Source: Savagea sp. (GTDB lineage: Bacteria > Bacillota > Bacilli > Bacillales_A > Planococcaceae). Taken from it: DNA of 7,908 nucleotides. The stretch lies in NCBI GenBank assembly GCA_030152585.1, contig JASLJC010000062.1, positions 1-7,908 of the forward strand. The letters are read 5' to 3'. Of the stretch, positions 1 to 6,260 are shown piece after piece. The notes beneath the pieces are model-generated. The model did not search any database and was not told the DNA's origin. It worked only from the letters and a program-made list of their open reading frames with translations. The stretch's first letter is position 1. Every line of letters begins with the position of its first letter. A program made the translations under genes and the position numbers.

Positions 1-222
1 TAATTGTGAGCCAATGAAGCGTACAGTGATGACATTTAAAGCAAAGCAAACAGAGATTTTGAATGGCTTTGTTTATGGCTATACAAACGGTTTTGTAGAA
101 GGATTAAACAACAAAACGAGGGAAGCAAAAGAGCAGCCTACGGCTTTCGTTCTTTTGATCACTTCCGAGCAAAGATTTTATTGAGTCATAAGTATAAAAA
201 TATAGGTTCTCATTTAGGGTGA
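1..222 (+). pseudogene. ISL3-family transposase, C-terminal part, frameshifted
   Basis: This is the end of a DDE transposase that would move an ISL3-family insertion sequence; its 5' part lies outside the window. In the frame starting at base 2 it reads EILNGFVYGYTNGFVEGLNN-KT, the typical ISL3 C-terminal block in which the Glu of the EGxNN motif is thought to complete the DDE triad. Around base 121-141 the frame is lost. The continuation YGFRSFDHFRAKILLSHKY, then KNIGSHLG and a TGA at 220-222, is one frame over, as expected from deletion of a single base in the AACGAGGGAA stretch; restoring it gives K-x-x-KR-x-AYGF, as the family has. Without restoration the first frame stops at 182-184. The gene is therefore probably inactive, unless the base is a sequencing error. 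Family assignment is from recalled motifs, not a search. Confidence 0.82.
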
Positions 223-256
223 CGGATTCGTCACCCCCAACACTTGAAAAAGAACC
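217..256 (+). mobile_element. Right end of the ISL3-family element, with terminal hairpin
   Basis: A perfect 8-bp stem, GGGTGACG (217-224) with CGTCACCC (229-236) and a GATT loop, overlaps the transposase stop codon. It is followed by TTGAAAAAGAACC, which read inward from 256 gives GGTTCTTTTTCAA. ISL3-family terminal inverted repeats usually begin with GG, so 256 is the likely outer boundary. ISL3 elements make 8-bp target duplications, so GTTTTTTG (257-264) would be the candidate duplicated target; the other end is outside the window, so this cannot be tested here. The last 13 bases recur at 3295-3307. Confidence 0.6.
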
Positions 257-320
257 GTTTTTTGCTTCTTTACTATTAGTTGAAGTTTCAGTTCTATACT
301 AGATGTGCAAAAGTAAGAAA

Positions 321-364
321 CGACAAAAGAAGGAATGAAAAGAGCTAGCTCTTTCCATTCCTTC
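321..364 (-). terminator. Long hairpin, likely terminator for the lyase gene
   Basis: A near-perfect palindrome covers 329-364: GAAGGAATG-A-AAAGAGCT against AGCTCTTT-C-CATTCCTTC, that is 17 pairs and one A/C mismatch. Read on the minus strand the stem is followed by TTTTGTCGTTTC; on the plus strand it is followed by ATATAACATT with no T-run. That polarity fits an intrinsic terminator for leftward transcription from the lyase gene, whose stop codon is about 150 bases upstream. The stem is unusually long, so it may also protect the 3' end of the mRNA. Confidence 0.6.
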
Positions 365-485
365 ATATAACATTAGACGACTTGTCTCAACTAAGTCTCT
401 TTCAGATGAAGCTGTTACCATTTTCACATTTCGAAAATTTTCGTTTACACGTCACATATCTGTTATATCCGTGCTTACAATCTCT

Positions 486-502
486 CCCCTAAAGGATAGG
501 GG
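486..502. other. GC-rich hairpin next to the lyase stop codon
   Basis: CCCCTA (486-491) pairs with TAGGGG (497-502) around an AAGGA loop, 12 bases past the lyase stop. On the minus strand it is followed by AGAGATTG, without the T-run of an intrinsic terminator; on the plus strand by CTTTACACAC. It may cap the lyase transcript, or be a relic of a hairpin-ended element such as IS200/IS605. The second idea rests on general resemblance only. Confidence 0.45.
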
Positions 503-514
503 CTTTACACACAT

Positions 515-1963
515 TTACAAACTGTCTCCAAAATCTTTTCGGAATTGAGCCGCTAGTTGCGCCGGCCAATCCGTTTTCGCTTCTAATTTCCCTAAGAAAA
601 AGCGTAAAACCGACGGCTCATCGACAAATCGCAAGCCTTGAATCATTTGACGATGTTCATATAACCATGCAATACGATCGACGACGTAGTCTACTTGTGA
701 CATCGTAAATACGCGTCGTGGCAAAGCCATTCGGACGAGCTCCATATGTGCTTTCGGTTCTGTTCCGTCTGGGAGTCGCTCTTCAGATAACGTGCCTCGT
801 TCCATTCCGCGTGCACCACTTGCAATATAGATAGCTGCAGCAAGTGCACCTGCTGGATATTCTGATTGTGGAATATGTGGCAAAAATTCACGTGCATTTA
901 AGTGACAACCGAGTCCACCCGGCGGTGTAATAACCGGTACGCCGCGCTCTAGTAATTCATTCGTCATATATTCGATAAATTGTGGACCTTGACTAATCAT
1001 ATCTTCGTCCATCGTTTCCTCTAAACCGACCGTCATCGCTTCCATTTCCCGAACTGACATTCCACCGTACGTTAAAAATCCTTCGTACAACGTAATATAT
1101 TCACGCATTTTACGGAATGACGTTGCGTCGTTCGTGCAAATACCGCCCCCGCGTGCACTCCCAAGTTTTCGTCCAGAGAAATAAATAATATCTGATAACG
1201 TTCCGATTTCTTTTGTAATACTGCGAATCGACCGATCTGCACAAAGTGCTTCACGCGTTTTCATGAAATGTAAATTATCAGCGAGTAAACTCGCATCTAA
1301 GACGAGTAGTAATTGATATTCATCACATACTGCTCGCACTTCTCGCATATTTTGAAGTGAGAACGGTTGACCGCCGATTAAATTCGTTCCAGCTTCCATC
1401 CGAACGTACGGAATATGTTCCGCTCCTTCTTCTTCAATCACCTGTCGCAATTTAGCGATGTCCATATTCCCTTTAAACGGTACGTCACTATTTAACTCGA
1501 GCGCTTCGTCTAAAAATACTTCCGCTACGCGTCCTCCATTTAACTGAATATGTGCACGACTCGTCGTAAAATGGTAGTTCATCGGTACGACGTCACCTTC
1601 ACGAACGAGCGCTTGCGATAATACATTTTCTGCCGCGCGCCCTTGATGTGCTGGCAAAAAATATTGCTTTTGAAATAATTCTTCTATTTTTTGTTGTAAA
1701 CGCGTAAACGTCGCAGACCCTGCATAACTATCATCTGCACGCATCATCGCGGCTTGTTGCTCATCACTCATAGCGTTCACACCACTATCAGTTAACATAT
1801 CTAAAAAAATATCTTTATTTTCTAACATGAACGTATTAAATCCAGCTTCATCTATCGCTTCTAACCGACGTTCAACCGGTGGTAACGACAATTTTTGTAC
1901 GATACGTACTTTATGCATCTCTAACGGTATTTGTTTCCCCGAATGAAATTTCACTTTGCCCAT
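515..1963 (-). CDS. Tyrosine phenol-lyase/tryptophanase family PLP enzyme
   Basis: Predicted cytoplasmic PLP-dependent beta-eliminating lyase of 482 residues, expected to split an aromatic amino acid into phenol or indole plus pyruvate and ammonia. The start at 1963 is chosen because GAGGGGG lies six bases before it; longer in-frame starts run into the upstream terminator. Visible family blocks: LTDSGVNAMSD (58-68), Tyr80, HQGR (106-109), FTTSR (132-136), NLIGGQP with Asn194, Asp223, the PLP lysine Lys266 in SGRK, YGG (299-301), MERG (387-390), PRRVFT (415-420) and LRFF (453-456). MERG, PRRVFT and LRFF agree with tyrosine phenol-lyase as I recall it; tryptophanase has EIG and a His in place of the first F of LRFF. 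Odd: the DATR/DSAR arginine is Leu226 (DASLL), the usual KK before the cofactor site is RK, and the C-terminus extends about 20 residues. Family is firm; substrate is inferred. Confidence 0.9.
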   Translation of the reverse strand: MGKVKFHSGKQIPLEMHKVRIVQKLSLPPVERRLEAIDEAGFNTFMLENKDIFLDMLTDSGVNAMSDEQQAAMMRADDSYAGSATFTRLQQKIEELFQKQYFLPAHQGRAAENVLSQALVREGDVVPMNYHFTTSRAHIQLNGGRVAEVFLDEALELNSDVPFKGNMDIAKLRQVIEEEGAEHIPYVRMEAGTNLIGGQPFSLQNMREVRAVCDEYQLLLVLDASLLADNLHFMKTREALCADRSIRSITKEIGTLSDIIYFSGRKLGSARGGGICTNDATSFRKMREYITLYEGFLTYGGMSVREMEAMTVGLEETMDEDMISQGPQFIEYMTNELLERGVPVITPPGGLGCHLNAREFLPHIPQSEYPAGALAAAIYIASGARGMERGTLSEERLPDGTEPKAHMELVRMALPRRVFTMSQVDYVVDRIAWLYEHRQMIQGLRFVDEPSVLRFFLGKLEAKTDWPAQLAAQFRKDFGDSL

Positions 1964-1997
1964 TAAAATCCCCCTCATTGCTATTTGTCTTGTTGGA

Positions 1998-2027
1998 TAC
2001 TTTATCACGTTGGTGTAATAAAGTAAA
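1998..2027 (-). promoter_or_regulatory. Candidate promoter and operator-like repeat of the lyase gene
   Basis: On the minus strand TTTACT (2022-2027) and TAAAGT (1999-2004) are 17 bases apart, a modest SigA-like match (4/6 each). The same stretch contains an 8-bp perfect inverted repeat, TACTTTAT (1998-2005) and ATAAAGTA (2018-2025), with a 12-base spacer whose ends (CAC/GTG) extend the symmetry. A dyad sitting on the promoter is the expected layout of a repressor operator. The regulator is unknown; I see no tnaC-like leader peptide. Confidence 0.4.
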
Positions 2028-2062
2028 TGATTGTTTTGTTTTTTCAGATAATTTTTGCTCAC

Positions 2063-2095
2063 AAAAAAAGAGAAAGCACGTTTCGCTTTCTCTTT
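2063..2095 (-). terminator. Intrinsic terminator of the SLH gene
   Basis: Read on the minus strand, AAAGAGAAAGC (2095-2085) pairs perfectly with GCTTTCTCTTT (2077-2067) around a 7-base loop, and the stem runs into TTTTTTT. It lies nine bases after the SLH gene stop and separates that gene from the lyase gene. Confidence 0.85.
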
Positions 2096-2103
2096 CCTTT
2101 CAT

Positions 2104-3162
2104 TCATCGTGGTGGACGAATGCCTGTATCTTCATAAAAGTTTGCATCTGTAAATGCAATAAAGACGAGATCTTCTTTCATGACGATCAACTGTTCTGTC
2201 GTCGGTTCATAAACGTAAGCAATCGAGTTGCTATGATTTTTCACTTGGTATTTCGGATATGCTGCATAGTAACGTTTTAATGCTGTTTGGTACGGGGTTG
2301 GTAAATAAATCGCCGTCACTTGTCCTTGATACATTTCAAATTGTGCACCATTTGCATAATATAAGAAACGGTGGTTACCTTCTGGTGATAAATAACTGTC
2401 CTCTCGGTACGTCGCGACTTTTTTCGGAGCGCCGAAACGTAAACGAATCATCGCTTCGTCATCTCCTAATCGAATACCGTAATATGCAATACCTGTATCG
2501 TTTACTTGAATTTCAGGTACACGTGTCGGTAACGTATGCGTCGGTTTTTCGATTACGCCGCCATTCGCTGCGCTTAACGCACGGTGTAAAAAGAGTGCAT
2601 ATTGACCGCGAATAACAGAACCACTTAATTCATAATGTCCCGGACGAACACCTTTCGTTACGCCGTGATCCGCTAGAGCTTGAATAGCATCTGCTGCCCA
2701 ATGATTTTCTGGTACGTCTTGAAATGTTCGTTTCGTTGATTTTGGTTCTAATTGAAAGGCATTTGCTAACATGACCGCCATTTCCGCTCGTGTTAAAGCC
2801 GAAGCGGGATTAAATTTTCCTTCTCGGTCTCCTGAGACGACTCCTGCACGGTAGAGACGTTCAATCGCAGGATAAGCAGATTGTGTTACGTATACGTCAC
2901 GAAATCCTTTATATTCGCGCACAGGTTCAAGAGGTAATGCTCGCGCTAACAATAAAGCGACTTGTTGGCGTTCTACTAATGCATACGGGCGGTACGTTCC
3001 ATCCCCATATCCCGTAATAATCTCTTTTTCGACGAGTTCTTCAATGCGTTGTTCCATTTCGGTTTCTTTCGGTACGTCTTGGAACGTTGCTGCTTTAGCA
3101 GCTGTCGTACTTACTCCGAATGTTAAAAGCGCTAACAAGGGCGCTAGCCATATTTTTTTCAT
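2104..3162 (-). CDS. Secreted three-SLH-domain protein
   Basis: A 352-residue exported protein likely held on the cell wall through SLH domains, which in Gram-positives bind pyruvylated secondary wall polymers. The signal peptide is MKK plus a hydrophobic core, with likely cleavage after AKA near residue 24-25. SLH repeats start at FQDV (27), FRDV (87) and FQDVPENHWA (147). The canonical TRAE signature is intact only in repeat 2 (124-127); it is VERQ in repeat 1 and IRGQ in repeat 3, so wall binding may be weak. Residues 200-220 form a linker. The C-terminal region (about 223-352) begins YYGIRLGDDE...RFGAPKK, resembling the GxRLGxxxxxxxxxxGxP pattern of CAP-associated domains. That match is tentative and no catalytic site is visible. 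AGGAGG stands eight bases before the ATG. Confidence 0.9.
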   Translation of the reverse strand: MKKIWLAPLLALLTFGVSTTAAKAATFQDVPKETEMEQRIEELVEKEIITGYGDGTYRPYALVERQQVALLLARALPLEPVREYKGFRDVYVTQSAYPAIERLYRAGVVSGDREGKFNPASALTRAEMAVMLANAFQLEPKSTKRTFQDVPENHWAADAIQALADHGVTKGVRPGHYELSGSVIRGQYALFLHRALSAANGGVIEKPTHTLPTRVPEIQVNDTGIAYYGIRLGDDEAMIRLRFGAPKKVATYREDSYLSPEGNHRFLYYANGAQFEMYQGQVTAIYLPTPYQTALKRYYAAYPKYQVKNHSNSIAYVYEPTTEQLIVMKEDLVFIAFTDANFYEDTGIRPPR

Positions 3163-3184
3163 TATGTATCCCTCCTATTTTACT

Positions 3185-3212
3185 ATTATAGCGACTTTCA
3201 TTCCTTTGAAAA
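3185..3212 (-). promoter_or_regulatory. Candidate SigA promoter of the SLH gene
   Basis: The minus strand has a perfect -10 TATAAT (3185-3190), with TTTTCA (3207-3212) 16 bases upstream as a weak -35. A 14-bp palindrome, TCCTTTTCAAAGGA (3202-3215), covers the -35 and could bind a regulator. The predicted transcript starts about 15-20 bases before the RBS-ATG. Confidence 0.55.
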
Positions 3213-3273
3213 GGATAATTTAACATTCAAGTGCAATACTTCTTGCGTTATAAATAGTCGATCAAATACAAGA

Positions 3274-3308
3274 GGGTGCCTTGTCACCTTATGTTTGAAA
3301 AAGAACCG
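3274..3308 (+). repeat. Second copy of the IS right-end motif
   Basis: GGGTG (3274) and CACC (3285-3288) form a small hairpin, followed by TTGAAAAAGAACCG (3295-3308), identical over 14 bases to 244-257. The order hairpin, short spacer, 14-mer is the same as at the ISL3 end, in the same orientation, but this copy is six bases shorter and has no transposase sequence before it. It is likely a decayed IS end or a MITE-like relic. Read leftward, the weak GGTG/CACC stem could also help end the lipoprotein transcript; no better terminator is visible there. Confidence 0.5.
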
Positions 3309-3335
3309 GATTTTCACACGCTCGTCCGTTAAATT

Positions 3336-4154
3336 TTAGCGATATTGATTACGGTAATATTCTTTCTTTTCCTGAATAATACGTTGACGTTCTGCCGGCG
3401 TTAAGTTTGGATCACGTAATCTTTCACCAAACTCACGTCCTTTATTTTTATACTGTTGTTGTGAGTTTGATGTCGTTCCTTGTTCTACTGAAGGTGACTT
3501 CTCTTGAGAAGAAATATTTTGTTGTTGGCGTTCCGCTGTTTGTTTTTGTTCTGCTACTCGTTTTTCTTCTTCACGTTTCTTTTGTTCTGCGATTCGACGT
3601 TCTTCTTCATATTTTTCTTGTTGTTGACGACAACTATCTAATTGAGTCGTTGCCTCTACTTTCAACCGTTCAAATGCGACATCTTCTGGTAATGATTTTA
3701 ATAACTCTTCGTATGTTTCACTCGATTGTGTAAACTGTTTTTGTTGACATGCTTTATTTCCTTTTGCAATCTCACTTTGAAATGTGTCGATTTGTTTACG
3801 TAACGTTGTCACTTCTTCTAACATCGTTTCTCTTATTACTTGAATTTCTTTCCGTTCATCTTTCATAACAGGTTGCAACAATTTTTCCGCTCGTTCAAGT
3901 TGGCCGACTTGGCGTTCTTCCTTTGCACGTTTCAATTGTTCTGTCGCTAATTGAAGATTTTTGAATTCTTTTGCTTTCGGTGATGCTTCATCTTCTGCAA
4001 TCGCTAGCGTACTGAGCGCTTTTTCAAACTCACCTTCTTCAATATATTTTACACTTTTCGTTATCGTCTCTTCGTATAATCGACTTTCTTCGCTACACGC
4101 CGTTAAAAAGATTATTGATCCTACTAATACGATAAACCCTATCCATTTTTTCAT
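3336..4154 (-). CDS. Coiled-coil/TPR-like lipoprotein of unknown function
   Basis: I do not recognise the family. The 272-residue product has a lipoprotein signal peptide with lipobox LTAC, so Cys20 would be lipidated and the protein anchored on the outer face of the membrane. Residues 21-130 are helical, with TPR-like helix pairs such as YIEEGEFEKALSTLAIAED (37-55) and RQVGQLERAEKLLQPV (81-96). A second helical block (120-175) carries Cys136 and Cys175, which could form a disulfide outside the cell. Residues 176-215 are a highly charged helix with a 12-residue repeat, ERRIAEQKKREE (185-196) and EKRVAEQKQTAE (197-208). A Ser/Gln/Thr-rich linker (213-235) precedes a basic tail with DPNLTPAERQRI (248-259). 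AAAGGAG lies seven bases before the ATG. A role in envelope assembly or scaffolding is only a guess. Confidence 0.85.
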   Translation of the reverse strand: MKKWIGFIVLVGSIIFLTACSEESRLYEETITKSVKYIEEGEFEKALSTLAIAEDEASPKAKEFKNLQLATEQLKRAKEERQVGQLERAEKLLQPVMKDERKEIQVIRETMLEEVTTLRKQIDTFQSEIAKGNKACQQKQFTQSSETYEELLKSLPEDVAFERLKVEATTQLDSCRQQQEKYEEERRIAEQKKREEEKRVAEQKQTAERQQQNISSQEKSPSVEQGTTSNSQQQYKNKGREFGERLRDPNLTPAERQRIIQEKKEYYRNQYR

Positions 4155-4180
4155 TTTATTACTCCTTTATAAAATATTAT

Positions 4181-4208
4181 TTAATAGTACTACTTTAAAA
4201 AATGCCAA
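4181..4208 (-). promoter_or_regulatory. Candidate SigA promoter of the lipoprotein gene
   Basis: On the minus strand TTGGCA (4203-4208, five of six consensus bases) is followed after 16 bases by TATTAA (4181-4186, four of six). Transcription would begin near 4174, just upstream of the RBS. Confidence 0.45.
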
Positions 4209-4284
4209 TATTTTTACGGTATACGCTAAAAATATGAAACCTTAACAGGTCTAGACACTTTTTACTATTTTACTTTAAAAAATG
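4191..4284. repeat. 14-base direct repeat, 80 bases apart, in divergent spacer
   Basis: TACTTTAAAAAATG occurs at 4191-4204 and again at 4271-4284, exactly 80 bases apart, between the divergent lipoprotein and chemotaxis genes. The first copy overlaps the candidate lipoprotein promoter. A palindrome, ATACATGTAT (4285-4294), abuts the second copy. Repeats of low complexity can arise by chance in AT-rich DNA, so a role as a binding site is unproven. Confidence 0.5.
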
Positions 4285-4433
4285 ATACATGTATACTTGT
4301 TACTATACTTTTGAACCTATAATTTTGTCTTTTTATTCATGATGATTAGTTCTTTATGTGTATATGAAGTTTGTTTTATGATATATTGATATTGAAATCA
4401 ATTCGTTCAGACTAGATGGAGGAGGAATTATTA

Positions 4434-6122
4434 ATGAAAAATAGTATTCGGAGTAAGTTGTTTGTCGCATTCGGCACGATGATTGTACTTATTCTCATCG
4501 TCGGTAGTTTAGGTTACTGGACGATGAATAAAACAGATACGCGTTATACACAATTGTTAGAAGAAGATGTAGCGCTCATCGAACAATTAGATTTAATTCG
4601 AATCGAACAAGCACAATTAATGAGTAACATTCGAGGTTATATGGTATATCTCGACCCTTTATATGTTGAAGCCTTACAGGCAAACGAAAAAACATTAATG
4701 GAACATTTTGATGTACTGGAAAAAAATGTGAAAGATAAAGAAACACAAACATTATTAGAAACAGCTAAACAACAAGCACAAACATACAATGATTCACTTA
4801 CACCATTACTTGCATATATTGACGCGAGTGATGCTGAAAACGTACAAAAACTTGGAGCAAGTATGGCAAAAGATAGCCGTGAACTATTAGATGTATTACA
4901 AGAAATGGATAATCGTATCAATGATCAACTTAAACAAGATATGGCTTTATTGCATAAGTCTATTTCAAAAACGAGTACGTCAATTATTGTGAGTTCACTT
5001 CTCGCAATTGTAATCGGAATTGCAATTGCTTATGTCATTAGTAAATCGATTGCGTTACCTATTCAACGATTAACGGTACATATCGAAAAAATGGCTGAAG
5101 GTAACTTCCAACTTGAGCCGTTACCAATTCGTAGTGCAGATGAAATCGGAACGATGAGTCAGTCATTCAATACGATGCTCGAGCGATTATCGACTTTAAT
5201 CCGTCGAGTGAGCGATTCTTCTAGCCAACTTGCTGCGCAATCGGAAGAATTATCTGCAAGTTCAGAAGAAAGTTTAGCAAGTTCTGAAATCGTCGCTCGT
5301 GCCGCCGAAAAAAATAAAGAAAGTAGCGCGACCCAGTCAGAATATGTCGCACAATCTGTCGAATCACTCGGAGAAGTTTCGCATGGAATTCAACATATTT
5401 CAGAAAGTAATGAAGAAATGTTACAGTCCGCAGTCGAAATGGGACATTCTATTGAAGACGGACGTACTGTTATTCGAGATGTTTCTGAACAAATGAACGA
5501 TATTGCCGAAACAATTCAACAGTCTACTTCTATGATGGAAGATATGGCTGGTAAGTCGGCTGAAATTCAAGAAGTATCATCACTCATTACGAACATCTCA
5601 GAACAGACGAACTTACTCGCATTAAATGCTGCCATTGAAGCAGCTCGTGCAGGAGAGCACGGTGCAGGATTTGCCGTCGTAGCAAACGAAGTCCGTCAAC
5701 TTGCAGAAGAGTCACATCAATCCGCTACAAAAATTGAAGATATGATAGCAGACGTTTATCAAGCTTCTCAACAAGCCGTTTCTTCTATTCGAGTCGGCGA
5801 ACAAAAAGTCGAAGAAGGATTAACGCGATCAGATGCTTCTCTCGAAGTATTCGGTAAAATCGAGTCCTCTGTTACAGAAGTAACCGATCGAATTGAACGG
5901 ATTTCAGCTGCGATTGAACAAATTCAGGCAATGTCTGAAAATGTAATGATGAGTTCTGAAAGCTTACGCGACCTTGCATCAGAAGGTGCTTCAAGAGCAC
6001 AAGAAACAAACGCCGCAACAAAAGAACAACTTGCTGCGATGCATGAAATTACGATGAGTTCCGAATCACTAGCTAAATTAGCCGAACAATTACAAGAGGA
6101 AATTCACCATTTCCGCGTGTAA
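4434..6122 (+). CDS. Methyl-accepting chemotaxis protein
   Basis: A 562-residue membrane chemoreceptor that would sense an external ligand and control CheA through CheW. The start at 4434 is preferred over an in-frame ATG at 4416 because GGAGGAGG (4418-4425) sits eight bases before it. Domains: TM1 about 9-29; extracellular helical domain of the four-helix-bundle type about 30-181; TM2 about 182-203; HAMP about 204-257, with Pro209 and DEIG (237-240 region); then the long cytoplasmic coiled coil. The kinase-control tip is a textbook match: EQTNLLALNAAIEAARAGEH from 390, then GAGFAVVANEVRQLAEES to 427. It ends HHFRV with no CheR-tethering pentapeptide. Glu/Gln-rich heptads on both arms suit CheR/CheB/CheD modification. 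The ligand cannot be read from sequence. The promoter is unclear: I see no good SigD site. Confidence 0.96.
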   Translation: MKNSIRSKLFVAFGTMIVLILIVGSLGYWTMNKTDTRYTQLLEEDVALIEQLDLIRIEQAQLMSNIRGYMVYLDPLYVEALQANEKTLMEHFDVLEKNVKDKETQTLLETAKQQAQTYNDSLTPLLAYIDASDAENVQKLGASMAKDSRELLDVLQEMDNRINDQLKQDMALLHKSISKTSTSIIVSSLLAIVIGIAIAYVISKSIALPIQRLTVHIEKMAEGNFQLEPLPIRSADEIGTMSQSFNTMLERLSTLIRRVSDSSSQLAAQSEELSASSEESLASSEIVARAAEKNKESSATQSEYVAQSVESLGEVSHGIQHISESNEEMLQSAVEMGHSIEDGRTVIRDVSEQMNDIAETIQQSTSMMEDMAGKSAEIQEVSSLITNISEQTNLLALNAAIEAARAGEHGAGFAVVANEVRQLAEESHQSATKIEDMIADVYQASQQAVSSIRVGEQKVEEGLTRSDASLEVFGKIESSVTEVTDRIERISAAIEQIQAMSENVMMSSESLRDLASEGASRAQETNAATKEQLAAMHEITMSSESLAKLAEQLQEEIHHFRV

Positions 6123-6198
6123 AAAATAGTCGGATATACACTACTCGTCACAACTAAAATCAACATTGCTTTTTATATTACTTGTCGAACTATAAACG

Positions 6199-6242
6199 GA
6201 GGCTCTTCGTTGCATACGTGACGGAGAGCCTCTTTACTACTT
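6199..6242 (+). terminator. Intrinsic terminator of the chemotaxis gene
   Basis: GAGGCTCTTCGT (6199-6210) pairs with ACGGAGAGCCTC (6221-6232) over 12 positions including one G-U, with a 10-base loop, then TTTACTACTT. It lies 77 bases after the stop codon. Confidence 0.8.
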
Positions 6243-6260
6243 CAAAATAGTGCATACTAT

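Larger units (their letters stand above)
257..514. other. Gene-free spacer between IS end and lyase gene
   Basis: I find no supportable gene here on either strand. Besides the long hairpin at 329-364 it holds a 12-bp perfect palindrome, CGAAAATTTTCG (432-443), of unknown role, and a GC-rich hairpin at 486-502. The rest is AT-rich without recognisable structure. Confidence 0.6.

Noticed and set aside
1964..2062. A TnaC-like leader peptide before the lyase gene
   Set aside because: No short RBS-preceded open frame with a Trp or Tyr codon is present between the candidate promoter and the start codon.
1964..2107. A 48-residue N-terminal extension of the lyase
   Set aside because: The extended frame overlaps the SLH gene terminator and has no RBS at its ATG, and known family members begin near the 1963 start, which has a good RBS. 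The in-frame ATG at 1978 lies inside that RBS region.
1879..2280. Plus-strand 133-codon open frame
   Set aside because: It runs antisense across the lyase start, the terminator and the SLH gene end, has no RBS and no recognisable protein features.
217..3308. A composite transposon carrying the lyase and SLH genes
   Set aside because: Both end motifs point the same way, the second has no transposase or matching left end, and the enclosed genes look like ordinary neighbours in codon use.
4300..4433. A SigD (flagellar/chemotaxis) promoter before the chemotaxis gene
   Set aside because: No TAAA with a correctly spaced GCCGATAA-like -10 is visible; a TATGAT at 4377 lacks a convincing -35.
5299..5496. 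Plus-strand 65-codon open frame inside the chemotaxis gene
   Set aside because: It lies in another frame within a strongly conserved coding region and has no RBS.
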